Shown: positions 17,726 to 26,188 of the stretch, in pieces
Numbering within the stretch: position 1 is the first letter of the stretch
Layout: each line of letters begins with the position of its first letter
Assembly: GCA_944324915.1 (NCBI GenBank)
Contig: CALUYD010000002.1
Span: 157,613-221,612, forward strand
Length of the DNA stretch: 64,000 nt
Reading direction: 5' to 3'
Source of the DNA: Candidatus Gastranaerophilales bacterium
Lineage (GTDB): Bacteria > Cyanobacteriota > Vampirovibrionia > Gastranaerophilales > Gastranaerophilaceae
Translations under genes and position numbers: made by a program
Notes under the pieces: generated by a model
The model's database searches: none
Told to the model about the DNA's origin: nothing
Seen by the model: the letters and a program-made list of their open reading frames with translations, nothing else

Positions 17726-18673
17726 ATGTTATATGATACGCATTATAAAGAAGCTAAAAAAGTAACTTTTAAAAAATATGATTTAAATATATCAGGGCTT
17801 TTGTTTTTGCCTTCCGGTTTTGATGAAAATAAAAAATATCCCGCAATCGTTATAACGCACCCTGGTGGCGGTGTTAAAGAACAATGTTCTTCTTTATATG
17901 GCTGGAATTTAGCTCAAAATGGTTTTATTGCTTTAGCTTTTGATGCTTCCTATCAAGGTGAAAGTGATGGAATTCCAAGATGTCTTGAAGATCCGACCTC
18001 ACGAGTTGAAGATATACGCTCAGCAGTTGATTATTTAACAACGCTTGATTTTGTTGATGAAGATAAAATCGGAGCAATGGGAGTGTGTGCCGGTGGCGGA
18101 TATACTATGAATGCCATTCAAACTGATTTAAGAATAAAAGCAGCAGCAGGAATCAGCACTTGGGATGTTGGAGATAGTGCTAAAAATGGTTTCCCCGGTG
18201 TGAATGAAGAAAATTTCTTGCAAAATTTATTAACTGAAGTTGCAAAAGCGCGAACTGCACAAGCAAAAGGAGAAGAACCTAAATATTGGAAATATGTTCC
18301 TGAAACAGAAGAAGAAATTAAAAATGCCCCTTCTGTTATAGCAAAAGAAGCAAGCGAATATTATAGAACGCAGCGTTGCTTTTATCCTACAACAACAAAT
18401 AGGTATCTTGTTTCAAGCAATGATAAACTTGCGGCGTGGGATGCTTTTTGTCATATTGATACAGTTTCTCCAAGACCAATTTTGTTAATTGTAGGAAGTA
18501 AGGCTGATACGTTATATTATAGCGAAGATTGTTACAAAAAAGCGCTTGAGCCTAAAGAAATTTTTACAATACAAAATGCAACTCATGTTGATTTATACGA
18601 TAAACCTCAATTTGTTAATCAGGTTGTAGAAAAATTGGTTTCATATTTTAAAAAATATCTTTTAGGAGAGTAA
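17726..18673 (+). CDS. Alpha/beta hydrolase, dienelactone hydrolase-like (cytoplasmic)
   Basis: Alpha/beta hydrolase of 315 aa. The oxyanion region is VITHPGGGVKEQ. The nucleophile elbow position carries GVCAGGGY, that is Cys in place of the usual Ser, as in dienelactone hydrolase. The acid is in IVGSKADTLY and the histidine in NATHVDLYDK. There is no signal peptide. AAAGGAG precedes the ATG. The next gene encodes a related secreted version, so the pair may treat the same compound on two sides of the membrane. Confidence 0.85.
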   Translation: MLYDTHYKEAKKVTFKKYDLNISGLLFLPSGFDENKKYPAIVITHPGGGVKEQCSSLYGWNLAQNGFIALAFDASYQGESDGIPRCLEDPTSRVEDIRSAVDYLTTLDFVDEDKIGAMGVCAGGGYTMNAIQTDLRIKAAAGISTWDVGDSAKNGFPGVNEENFLQNLLTEVAKARTAQAKGEEPKYWKYVPETEEEIKNAPSVIAKEASEYYRTQRCFYPTTTNRYLVSSNDKLAAWDAFCHIDTVSPRPILLIVGSKADTLYYSEDCYKKALEPKEIFTIQNATHVDLYDKPQFVNQVVEKLVSYFKKYLLGE

Positions 18674-18675
18674 AA

Positions 18676-19710
18676 ATGTTTAACAAGATTTTGAAATTAT
18701 TTTTTATTGGAGTATTTGTTATGGGTTTAGCTGATATTGCAGAAGCAAATGTAATAAAAAAATGGGATAAGGTTTTTGAAAAATCCGATAATGTTATAGT
18801 AAAAAAAGTTAAATTTAATAATAGATTTGGAATAACTTTGGTTGGTGATTTATACATTCCAAAAGCAATGAAGCCAAATGAAAAATTACCTGCTATTGCA
18901 ATTTCTGGACCTTTTGGAGCAGTTAAAGAGCAAGCCTCCGGTCTTTATGCTCAAACACTAGCGCAACATGGTTTTATAACATTGGCATTTGATCCAAGTT
19001 TTACAGGTGAAAGCAAGGGAGAACCCAGAAATGTTGCTAGTCCTGATATAAATACAGAGGATTTTTCTGCTGCTGTTGATTTTTTAAGTAATTATAAAAA
19101 TGTAGATTCAGATAAAATTGGCATATTAGGAATTTGCGGTTTTGGCGGATTTGCCCTTAATGCTGCTGCTATTGATACAAGAATTAAAGCAACAGTAACA
19201 TCAACAATGTATGATATGACTAGAGTTAGCGCTTACGGTTACAATGATTCTATGGATAAAAATGAAAGATTTGAATTAAAAAAACAGTTGAATAATCAAA
19301 GAACTATTGATTTTAAAGAAAAAAAATATGCAAAAGCAAGCGGTTTGCCTGAAAAATTAACAGGCAAAGAACCTCAATTTGTGGCGGATTATTGGGGATA
19401 TTATAAAACGCAAAGAGGCTTTCATTCTCGCTCTATAAATTCTAATGGAAATTGGAATTTAACTTCTTCATTATCATTGATTAATCAACCTATATTGAAT
19501 TATGCAGATGAAATTGATACTCCTGTTTTGATGATACATGGCAAAAATGCTCATAGCAGATATTTTTCAGAAGATGCTTATAAAAAATTAAAAGGTGAAA
19601 ATAAAGAACTTTTAATAATCGAAGATGCTAATCATGTAGATTTGTACGATAATTTGGAAAAAATTCCTTTTGATAAAATTGAAGCGTTTTTTAGTAAAAA
19701 TTTAAAATAG
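18676..19710 (+). CDS. Alpha/beta hydrolase, dienelactone hydrolase-like, exported
   Basis: Paralogue of the preceding hydrolase, 344 aa, with an N-terminal hydrophobic segment (FNKILKLFFIGVFVMGLADI, ending near EANV) that looks like a signal peptide or anchor. The body follows the same plan: ISGPFGAVKEQASGLYAQTL, nucleophile elbow GICGFGGF with Cys at the nucleophile position, acid loop MIHGKNAHSRYF and histidine in DANHVDLYDN. AGGAG lies before the ATG, only 2 bp after the previous stop. It likely works in the periplasm or at the cell surface. The substrate is unknown. Confidence 0.85.
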   Translation: MFNKILKLFFIGVFVMGLADIAEANVIKKWDKVFEKSDNVIVKKVKFNNRFGITLVGDLYIPKAMKPNEKLPAIAISGPFGAVKEQASGLYAQTLAQHGFITLAFDPSFTGESKGEPRNVASPDINTEDFSAAVDFLSNYKNVDSDKIGILGICGFGGFALNAAAIDTRIKATVTSTMYDMTRVSAYGYNDSMDKNERFELKKQLNNQRTIDFKEKKYAKASGLPEKLTGKEPQFVADYWGYYKTQRGFHSRSINSNGNWNLTSSLSLINQPILNYADEIDTPVLMIHGKNAHSRYFSEDAYKKLKGENKELLIIEDANHVDLYDNLEKIPFDKIEAFFSKNLK

Positions 19711-19726
19711 TTAAAAGGTAGCAAAA

Positions 19727-20587
19727 ATGAAAAAAAGGTCTAAAATTGTAATAAATTTATTAATTATAAATTTTTTATTTAATGCTTGTTTTGCTATACA
19801 AATTAATAAGATTGATAAAGGGATAAATATGAAAAAAATTGAACAAACCGCAGGAAGAGCTCAATTAGGAGATTTTGCACCTGATTTTGCTCATTATAAT
19901 GATGATATTTTGTTTGGTGAAAATTGGAACAATCAAGATATTGATTTAAAAACAAGGAGTATTATTACCGTTGTTTCTTTAATTTCTATGGGAATTGTAG
20001 ACAATTCTTTGATTTATCATCTGCAAAATGCCAAAAATCACGGCGTTACAAAAAATGAAATAGCTTCAATAATTACGCATAACGCTTTTTACGCTGGCTG
20101 GCCAAAAGCCTGGGCTGCTTTTAATTTAGCAAAACAAGTATGGAATGAAGAATCATCTGAAATATCAAATAAAGAACAATATGAAAAAACAATTATGTTT
20201 CCGATAGGAGAAGAAAATGTTGCTTATTCAAAATATTTTAAAGGAAAAAGCTATTTAGCGCCAATTTCTAGTGAACAAGTTAAAATTTATAATGTGACTT
20301 TTGAGCCTAAATGTCGTAATAATTGGCATATTCATAAAGCCAAAACAGGCGGTGGTCAAATGCTTATTGGTGTAGGTGGAAAAGGAATATATCAAGAATG
20401 GGGAAAAGAGCCTGTTGAAATCACTGAAGGCACCGTAATTAATATTCCTGCAAATGTAAAACATTGGCACGGCGCTCAAAAAGATTCTTGGTTTTCTCAT
20501 TTGGCTGTTGAAATAGATGGAACGCAAACTCAAAACGTTTGGCTTGAAGAAGTGAGCGATGATGAGTATACGAAATTGCATTTGTAA
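19727..20587 (+). CDS. Carboxymuconolactone decarboxylase-like domain fused to a cupin, exported
   Basis: Protein of 286 aa with a signal-peptide-like start (residues 1-24, ending ACFA). Residues about 35-140 are a CMD/AhpD-like domain (TRSIITVVSLISMGIVDNSL, then HNAFYAGWPKAWAAFNLAKQ). Residues 165-286 are a cupin with HIHKAKTGGGQMLIGVGGKG and an acid/His motif ending PANVKHWHGAQKD. The AhpD CxxC motif is absent, so this is not a peroxidase partner. CMD plus cupin fusions commonly appear with LysR, flavodoxin and hydrolase genes, as here. Function is not known. A terminator follows. Confidence 0.85.
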   Translation: MKKRSKIVINLLIINFLFNACFAIQINKIDKGINMKKIEQTAGRAQLGDFAPDFAHYNDDILFGENWNNQDIDLKTRSIITVVSLISMGIVDNSLIYHLQNAKNHGVTKNEIASIITHNAFYAGWPKAWAAFNLAKQVWNEESSEISNKEQYEKTIMFPIGEENVAYSKYFKGKSYLAPISSEQVKIYNVTFEPKCRNNWHIHKAKTGGGQMLIGVGGKGIYQEWGKEPVEITEGTVINIPANVKHWHGAQKDSWFSHLAVEIDGTQTQNVWLEEVSDDEYTKLHL

Positions 20588-20618
20588 AATTGTTATAATT
20601 TAAAGTTTTTATAATAAA

Positions 20619-20663
20619 AATGACTGTTCAAAGAGCTATTAACTTAGATTTTGAATAGTCATT
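20619..20663. terminator. Bidirectional hairpin between convergent genes
   Basis: AATGACTGTTCAAA and TTTGAATAGTCATT pair with one mismatch around a 17-nt loop. The right side ends in ATTTTCATT, the left begins in AATAAAAA, so it can serve both the CMD-cupin operon and the opposing small gene. Confidence 0.6.
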
Positions 20664-20703
20664 TTCATTATTATATTTTATGTTTTAAAGTGATTTTTGT
20701 TAA

Positions 20704-20958
20704 TTATTTAATTTTACTTGCTGCATCTTTTATGCCTTGTACAAATGGTGAATTTGCAAAGGATTTAAACATACTTTTAGGCCAATTTAAGAAATGTTGT
20801 TGAGTTAGAACTACTTTTGCAGCGCTTTTTGATTTTGCTCCTAACATATAGCCTCTTGTATAATCATTTATTCCATCGACTATTTTTGCTGTTTTACGAT
20901 TTTCAATACAGCTTTTAGCTGTTGATATTAATTGGGTAGGTTTTATATTCATTGCCAT
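20704..20958 (-). CDS. Small basic hypothetical protein
   Basis: Unrecognised protein of 84 aa, lysine-rich and without a clear membrane helix. Segments that can be seen are TAKSCIENRKTAKIVDGIND, YMLGAKSKSAAKVV and a C-terminal NSPFVQGIKDAASKIK helix. AGAGAAATGGCA covers the start region; the ribosome site is only moderate. It resembles in composition the other small Ala/Lys-rich proteins of this window at 48.6, 58.0-58.9 and 62.9 kb. Function unknown. Confidence 0.55.
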   Translation of the reverse strand: MAMNIKPTQLISTAKSCIENRKTAKIVDGINDYTRGYMLGAKSKSAAKVVLTQQHFLNWPKSMFKSFANSPFVQGIKDAASKIK

Positions 20959-21182
20959 TTCTCTTTATTTGTAACTATTATAAAGAAAATAACTTTAAAT
21001 AATTGCTAATTTTTGGTTTTTTGTTATTTTTTATTAATTTGAAAGTAAAATATTTTTTAGGTTCTTTAATAGAACATAACTTGAGAGAAAGAATTTATTT
21101 ATCAAAATTAATTCGATTAGTGGAAATGTTAATTTTTGGGCAAAATTAAGCCAAGATACAAAAAGAATTCTCGATTGGCAAT

Positions 21183-21212
21183 AAAAAAAGGCTTATTTCT
21201 AAGCCTTTTTTT
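21183..21212. terminator. Terminator of tRNA-Met
   Basis: AAAAAAAGGCTTA and TAAGCCTTTTTTT form a perfect stem with a T/A-rich tail on both strands, directly after the tRNA 3' end on the minus strand. Confidence 0.85.
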
Positions 21213-21214
21213 AT

Positions 21215-21288
21215 TAGCAAGGGAGAGACTCGAACTCTCGACCTCACGGGTATGAGCCGTACGCTCTAGCCAGCTGAGCTACCTTGCC
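21215..21288 (-). tRNA. tRNA-Met(CAT), elongator type
   Basis: A 74-nt cloverleaf on the minus strand starts GGCAAGG and ends CCTTGCTA. The D arm is GCTCAGCTGGCTAGAGC, the anticodon loop is CTCATAC with anticodon CAT, and the T arm reads GAGAGTTCGAGTCTCTC. The acceptor has a G1-U72 wobble, as in elongator tRNA-Met of Firmicutes; an initiator would have a C1-A72 mismatch and three G-C pairs under the anticodon. tRNA-Ile with lysidine also has CAT, so that reading is not fully excluded. The CCA end is not encoded. Confidence 0.93.
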
Positions 21289-21354
21289 ATATCGATAACT
21301 GCTGTGAATAAATCATCTCATAAAAAATTTTAAATTTCAAGTATTTATTAAACA

Positions 21355-21386
21355 TTTAAAAGCTCCGATAACTCGGAGCTTTTAAA
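21355..21386 (-). terminator. Terminator of the His/Met-rich protein gene
   Basis: Perfect 14-bp arms (TTTAAAAGCTCCGA and TCGGAGCTTTTAAA) with a 4-nt loop directly adjoin the stop codon of the minus-strand gene. Confidence 0.75.
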
Positions 21387-21713
21387 TTAATCATCTGCTT
21401 CAGGAAGTTTGTTTTCCATCGGACCATTAGGCATTTTACCTTCTTTAAAATGTTTTTTCATCATTTTTTTGTGACATGGACAATCGCAATTATGTTTTTT
21501 AAAGTGGTGTCCACCCATCATATGATGATAATATCCTTTGTGCATCATAGGCATCATTGGTATCATAGGCGGTTTGTGTAGTGCTGCAAATAGACTTATT
21601 GCGCAAAAACCACCAACAAAAGTACCAAGTGCAACAGTTAAGAATTTTTTAAAACATTTACTTTTGCAAAAGCATTGTTGTTCTTCTTGTGTTATTTTAG
21701 TTTCCTCTGACAT
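21387..21713 (-). CDS. Membrane-anchored His/Met/Cys-rich protein
   Basis: Protein of 108 aa; the start is ATG 21713 because AAGGAG lies 6 nt upstream (a reading from 21743 has none). Residues 1-25 are polar with a CFCKSKCFKK basic-cysteine cluster, residues about 26-46 form one membrane helix, and the rest is crowded with likely metal ligands: PPMIPMMPMMHKGYYHHMMGG, then HNCDCPCHKKMMKKHF (residues approx. 50-90). This composition suggests binding of copper, zinc or nickel outside the membrane. No metal transporter is adjacent. I know no named family. Confidence 0.65.
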   Translation of the reverse strand: MSEETKITQEEQQCFCKSKCFKKFLTVALGTFVGGFCAISLFAALHKPPMIPMMPMMHKGYYHHMMGGHHFKKHNCDCPCHKKMMKKHFKEGKMPNGPMENKLPEADD

Positions 21714-21817
21714 AAAATTCTCCTTTATCAATCGTGTACACAAATTAAAACGAAATAAATTTTCTAAAGTTCATTTTTTATATTACAACTTTTAAAATTA
21801 AAATTTTATTATCCTAT

Positions 21818-23305
21818 TTAGCTATTTATTAAATCTTCTAAATCTTCAAATTTATTTAAAATGCGCTTTGCGCCGGCATGTTTAAAATTATTAACCATTT
21901 TATTATAATCACTATTAGCTGGAATTATTGCTATGGTTTCAATATTTGCCATATTTCCCGTAATTACATCATTAAAACTCGAGCATATGTATTTAATATC
22001 TTTATGGGGGCAATTTTCAATTATTTTAATTGCTTCTTTTGGATTTGGTTTAAAACTTTTATCTGATGAATTTTGAGGAGTGATATAACGATAGAAAAAC
22101 TTATCAATATCAAAGTCTACAAGTATATTTTTAATATCTTCTTTGCTTTTTTCGCTAAAAATTACAAAGTCATATTTTTTAGATAGGTTTTCTAATGTTC
22201 TTTTAAAAGATATGTTTTCATTTTTATTATTGGTTAATATTTCATCTATTCCAAAAATTAAAATATCTTTTTTATTGAATAATTCTGCCATATATTTAAC
22301 TCCCCCAACAGTTGGGATTGTTATTCTAAGATAAGATTTTATTGGGGAGTTTTTGGGGAAGTTTTTTGTAATTACTCCATATTTTTTTAATTTTTCAAAG
22401 TAAAAATCGCTATAATTTTCAAAATCGCAAAGAATGAAATTCGCTTCACTTAAATAAGGTTTAAACCCTTTTTCGCTAAGCATTTGTATTAATAATTCTT
22501 TTGCTTTGTGGTTCAATTCTTTTATTTCATCTATTCTTTTTGTGTCGTTTAAAATACTTAATGCACAATGAAGTGCAATAATATTGACGCTATAAGGAAT
22601 AATAACTTTTTTTAAATTTTCTATTATGGAGCTATTGGCGATTACAACACCAAATCTTATTCCTGCTATTGCATAATCACAAGAACATGATTTTACTATA
22701 ACAACATTTTCATATTTTTTTGTTAATTCAATGTAATCTTCAAAAGTTGCGCAATATGAGAAATTAATATAGCTGCAATCGATTACAAAAAGAATATCTT
22801 TATATTTATTTAAAAAATTTTCTATTGCTGATGCTTTTGTAAGTTCTCCTGTTATATCGTTTGGAGTTGAAATGAAAATAATTTTTGTATTTTGAGAAAT
22901 ATTTTTCTCTAAAATTTCTTTATTGAAATTACAACTTATATATTTAATTTGTGCATTATTTATTTTTGTGTAATTTTCAAGCGTAGAGAAAAATAATCCG
23001 GATGATAAAATTTCTTCATTTTTTTCTAAATAACTTGTTATTATTGCGCTATGTGCTTCATTAGCGCCATTTGTAAAAATAATATTATTTTTATCGATAT
23101 TATATTTTTCGCAAAATTTATTTTTTAATTTTTCGTATGTTGGATATAGTGATATCTCTTGAGCTGAAATGTTTCTAATTGTGCTTAATATATTATTGGC
23201 ACATCCATAAATATTTTCGTTTAAATCAAGTTTTAGTCGCCAACTTTGATTGTTTTCAGTATTATTTGGGGAAATATTTTCAAGAGCTTTTTTAGGTTTA
23301 ATCAT
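21818..23305 (-). CDS. HisC-like aminotransferase-fold protein fused to HAD-like domain, catalytic residues missing in both
   Basis: Protein of 495 aa. Residues 25-343 follow histidinol-phosphate aminotransferase closely: LDLNENIYG, FTNGANEAH, STPNDITGE, VIDCSYINF, AIAGIRFG and YLRITIPTVGG. The Schiff-base lysine of the SKAFxLAGxR motif is Cys209 here (sequence SCSCDYAIAGIR), so normal PLP catalysis should be impossible. Residues 346-495 resemble a HAD phosphatase, but motif I is FGIDEIL: the nucleophile Asp is Gly352 while the second Asp354 remains. Ser384 and Lys419 of motifs II and III are kept, motif IV is altered (CSSFNDV). The reading frame is intact, so this looks like a retained pseudoenzyme rather than decay. 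A TATAAT lies 7 nt before the ATG and I see no ribosome site. Confidence 0.78.
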   Translation of the reverse strand: MIKPKKALENISPNNTENNQSWRLKLDLNENIYGCANNILSTIRNISAQEISLYPTYEKLKNKFCEKYNIDKNNIIFTNGANEAHSAIITSYLEKNEEILSSGLFFSTLENYTKINNAQIKYISCNFNKEILEKNISQNTKIIFISTPNDITGELTKASAIENFLNKYKDILFVIDCSYINFSYCATFEDYIELTKKYENVVIVKSCSCDYAIAGIRFGVVIANSSIIENLKKVIIPYSVNIIALHCALSILNDTKRIDEIKELNHKAKELLIQMLSEKGFKPYLSEANFILCDFENYSDFYFEKLKKYGVITKNFPKNSPIKSYLRITIPTVGGVKYMAELFNKKDILIFGIDEILTNNKNENISFKRTLENLSKKYDFVIFSEKSKEDIKNILVDFDIDKFFYRYITPQNSSDKSFKPNPKEAIKIIENCPHKDIKYICSSFNDVITGNMANIETIAIIPANSDYNKMVNNFKHAGAKRILNKFEDLEDLINS

Positions 23306-23341
23306 AGCAAAAATTATACTATAATTTTGCTAAGAAATAAA

Positions 23342-24142
23342 TCAGCGCCTTGCATATTGGTATTTTTCTTTTACTTCAATTCTTAAGTTAGCGAGTTCTA
23401 TATCGTCATAATCGACATAACTTGTTTGAAATAAATTTCTTCCTGTTTTTATAACGAGCTCGTTTGTGTCTTTTAAAATGCTTTTTGGAATAACAATTTC
23501 AATGTTATCGCCGTTTAATTCAAGATTAGCAATTTTATGACCATTAACAAAAACTTCACTTGGGGATGAATATACTTTTGCAATTCTATTTTGACCGTTT
23601 TGTTTTGCTTTTTTAGTATCAAGCCCTATTATTGTACCAATTTTTACAATTACTTCTTCTTTGTTTGTATATTGGGGTCTTTTAAATGTTTTAGATAAAA
23701 AATGTCCGTTTGCGTTTGAGCGAAATTCGTATGAGTTTGCTGAATTATCGCTATACATATTATCTCCCAAATGAATTACTCCTTGAGAAATCTGCATATC
23801 AAAAGGACTTGCTTGCTCAATCCCAAGTTTTAGGGGCGAGTTAAATACACTATTGTCAACCGTAAGAGAAAATATCTTATATCCGTCTTTTTCAACAAAC
23901 ATAATGGCTTTATCGCTTATATCGGCATTTAATTTAAAGTTGCCATTATTATCTGAAAATGTTGTATAGTTTATTTCCGGTATTGAAATTTTAACACCCG
24001 ACAGAGGCTCGTTCGTTTTTGAATCTATGATTTTATTGCCGTAATTTAAGTCGTTGTGGTCAATTTTTCCTGATATTACGTCTGCATAAGATATGCTTGA
24101 TAAAAATATTATATAAATTAAAACAGATATTATTTTTTTCAT
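23342..24142 (-). CDS. Exported protein with carboxypeptidase-regulatory-like domain
   Basis: Protein of 266 aa with a clear signal peptide (about residues 1-20, ending SYADV). Residues 35-105 look like a carboxypeptidase-regulatory-like (prealbumin-like) domain: IIDSKTNEPLSGVKISIPE, then TTFSDNNGNFKLNADI and VEKDGYKIFSLTV. The remaining 150 residues are a beta-rich domain (VIVKIGTIIGLDTKK, EVFVNGHKIANLELNG) that could be a carbohydrate- or protein-binding sandwich. GAGG precedes the ATG. It is probably periplasmic or surface-located; the role is unknown. Confidence 0.7.
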   Translation of the reverse strand: MKKIISVLIYIIFLSSISYADVISGKIDHNDLNYGNKIIDSKTNEPLSGVKISIPEINYTTFSDNNGNFKLNADISDKAIMFVEKDGYKIFSLTVDNSVFNSPLKLGIEQASPFDMQISQGVIHLGDNMYSDNSANSYEFRSNANGHFLSKTFKRPQYTNKEEVIVKIGTIIGLDTKKAKQNGQNRIAKVYSSPSEVFVNGHKIANLELNGDNIEIVIPKSILKDTNELVIKTGRNLFQTSYVDYDDIELANLRIEVKEKYQYARR

Positions 24143-24232
24143 TTTAACCTCGCTATCTATAAGATTTAAATGATTTTAGAGGTTAAAACAATGTATTAAA
24201 CTTTAATGTTATGTAGTAAAAAAGTGTAATAA

Positions 24233-24262
24233 AAAACCGCCATAAACAATAATGGCGGTTTT
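24233..24262 (-). terminator. Terminator of the LysM protein gene
   Basis: AAAACCGCCAT and ATGGCGGTTTT form a perfect 11-bp stem 20 bp past the LysM-gene stop on the minus strand, followed on that strand by a T-run. Confidence 0.85.
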
Positions 24263-24281
24263 AAATGCATTTAACAATTAT

Positions 24282-24854
24282 CTATCTCTCTTGAGAAACA
24301 GGTACAATAATTTCTTGACCTATTCTTATTGCTGCAGGATTTGTAATGTTGTTAATTCTTTGCATTTCTAGGATTTTAGCTTCATCATATTTGCCATAAA
24401 ATCTGTATGCAATGCCGTTTAGTGTGTCGCCTTTTTTAACAATGTATTTTTCATTTGTTACAACAGGTTCACTTGGAGCGTCAACAACATTTTCAGTTCC
24501 TATAACTGCAACATTTGAAGATGTTTCAATTTCATTAGACACTTTTGGGTGCATAGAAAAAATTGAAACAATTAATGTAATTAGACACATAAACAATACG
24601 CCGGCTACAAAGCCAATGGTTAAATATGTAGCAGGAGATTTTTGTTTAGTTGTTTTTGCAACATTGTGTACTTTTTGAATACCTTTTTGAACATTTCCCC
24701 ATAAAATATCCAATTCTTGAGCTTTTGCAGCTCTGTAATATTGGTTTAGTTGGGATTTTGTGCTTTGTTTTTTTAAGTCTGTTTGAGAAATGTTTGCTAA
24801 AACTCCCATTTTCTCACGTGTAAGACCTGATCTGTGTAGTGTTGAACCTTTCAT
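24282..24854 (-). CDS. Membrane protein with C-terminal LysM domain
   Basis: Protein of 190 aa. The first 75 residues are polar and basic and probably cytoplasmic, a membrane helix lies at about 76-99 (TYLTIGFVAGVLFMCLITLI), and the exported part ends in a LysM domain: YIVKKGDTLNGIAYRFYGKY, then MQRINNITNPAAIRIGQEII. LysM domains bind peptidoglycan GlcNAc, so the protein likely ties the inner membrane to the wall. AAGGTG precedes the ATG. An XRE regulator gene lies upstream on the same strand. Confidence 0.88.
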   Translation of the reverse strand: MKGSTLHRSGLTREKMGVLANISQTDLKKQSTKSQLNQYYRAAKAQELDILWGNVQKGIQKVHNVAKTTKQKSPATYLTIGFVAGVLFMCLITLIVSIFSMHPKVSNEIETSSNVAVIGTENVVDAPSEPVVTNEKYIVKKGDTLNGIAYRFYGKYDEAKILEMQRINNITNPAAIRIGQEIIVPVSQER

Positions 24855-24940
24855 TTGTCACCTTTTATAAATAGTCCTTTAGACATGTTATAAAGAGGTT
24901 TATCTAAAGTCAAGTTAGAGCAGGTTTGTGTAAAGTTTTG

Positions 24941-25504
24941 TTAATTATTTTTAATGGTTGCTGAATTTGCGCAATCAAACATTGCATCCAGCAGTTTTTT
25001 GTTTTTTTCTATGTTAAATCCGCCCTCTTTCAAATATTCAATCATTCTTGATTTCCATAGATTAAATAGCTCCTCATTTGTCATATTAAGGGCATCAGCT
25101 ACTTTTTTAAGCTCGCAAAAGTCTATTTGTATTGGTTTTGCGCCTCTTAGAATATCTACAAGTTCAAGTCTTTTTTTTCTTTCAAAAAGTTTTAAAAAAT
25201 CAAGAGTTGAATAGCCGTTAAATTTAATCAAATCTTTCAAGAGTAAAAGATTTTCACTAAAAGTTATATTTTCTGAGGGTATTTGATATTCCATAAAATC
25301 TTCAGGATTTATATCCATTACTGTTGCAATGCGCTCAAGAGTTATAGAGCGTGTAGAAAATGGTATATTTTCATCAATAAGATTGTAAACATAAGATAGT
25401 GTAACGCCTATCATTTGCGCAAATTCTTTTTTATGAAGATTATTTTTTTCTAAAAAATCCGCTACCATCTTCGAACTTTTTATATTAGTATCTTGCATTT
25501 TCAT
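24941..25504 (-). CDS. XRE-type helix-turn-helix protein, two HTH-like units
   Basis: Protein of 187 aa with an N-terminal Cro/C1-type HTH: NNLHKKEFAQMIGVTLSYVY, then ERIATVMDINPEDF. A second, similar unit appears around residues 88-150 (LKDLIKFNGYSTLDFLKLFE, then LKKVADALNMTNEELFNLW), so it may bind DNA with two HTH units. No enzyme or sensor domain is attached. It lies 86 bp upstream of the LysM protein gene on the same strand and may be co-transcribed. Targets unknown. Confidence 0.75.
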   Translation of the reverse strand: MKMQDTNIKSSKMVADFLEKNNLHKKEFAQMIGVTLSYVYNLIDENIPFSTRSITLERIATVMDINPEDFMEYQIPSENITFSENLLLLKDLIKFNGYSTLDFLKLFERKKRLELVDILRGAKPIQIDFCELKKVADALNMTNEELFNLWKSRMIEYLKEGGFNIEKNKKLLDAMFDCANSATIKNN

Positions 25505-25633
25505 TTATATTGATTTTACTCCGTCTTGTATGCTATTTTACAAATAACCTCTTTTGTTTATTTTTTAATTACCAACAAAGATAAATAACAAAGTGTAATT
25601 CAAATCAACTTTAAAAGATGAAAGAAAATTAAA

Positions 25634-26188
25634 ATGAAAGCAATAATAGGACTAGGTAATCCGGAAGAAAAATATAGATTTACTCGTCATAATACAGGTT
25701 TTCTTATGATGGATGAGGTTTTAAGGGCTCATAATATAACTTTGAGTGATAAATTTAATTCTTTTTTTGGAAAATCAGGTGATGTATTGTATTTGCTTCC
25801 AAAAACATACATGAATTTATCCGGAAACGCAGTTATTGAATTAATGAACTTTTATAAATTAACTAACAAGGATATTTTAGTCATTTATGATGACGCTACT
25901 ATTGAATTTGGAGTATTCAGATTAAAGAAGAGTGGTTCTTTTGGTGGTCATAATGGTGTAAAATCAATTATTAACAGAATAGGAACTGATGTTTTTGACA
26001 GATTAAAAGTTGGTGTCGGATTAGTTCCTCCAAATATTCCTATTGATAGTTTTGTGCTGGGTAAATTTTCAGCTGATGAATTGCAAGGTGTATCAAAAAT
26101 GGCGCAAAAAACAGTAGAAGTTGTTGATTGCTGGCTAAAAGAAGGCATTGAAAAAGCGCAAAATAAATATAACGGAAAAATTATTTAA
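25634..26188 (+). CDS. pth: Peptidyl-tRNA hydrolase
   Basis: Bacterial Pth of 184 aa, normal length, which frees tRNA from prematurely released peptidyl-tRNA. Catalytic His19 sits in YRFTRHNTGF; LLPKTYMNLSG, VIYDDATIEFGVFRLKKSG and SFGGHNGVKSI are the other family signatures, including the conserved Asn and Asp. The ribosome site is weak (GAAAG). The stop abuts the stop of the convergent gene with no gap. Confidence 0.96.
   Translation: MKAIIGLGNPEEKYRFTRHNTGFLMMDEVLRAHNITLSDKFNSFFGKSGDVLYLLPKTYMNLSGNAVIELMNFYKLTNKDILVIYDDATIEFGVFRLKKSGSFGGHNGVKSIINRIGTDVFDRLKVGVGLVPPNIPIDSFVLGKFSADELQGVSKMAQKTVEVVDCWLKEGIEKAQNKYNGKII

Noticed and set aside
21080..21184. 35-codon stretch ending in WQ-stop, protein-like (NVNFWAKLSQDTKRILDWQ), before the tRNA terminator
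   Set aside because: It directly follows a stop codon and has no start. It could be the remnant of a lost gene, but nothing else supports that.
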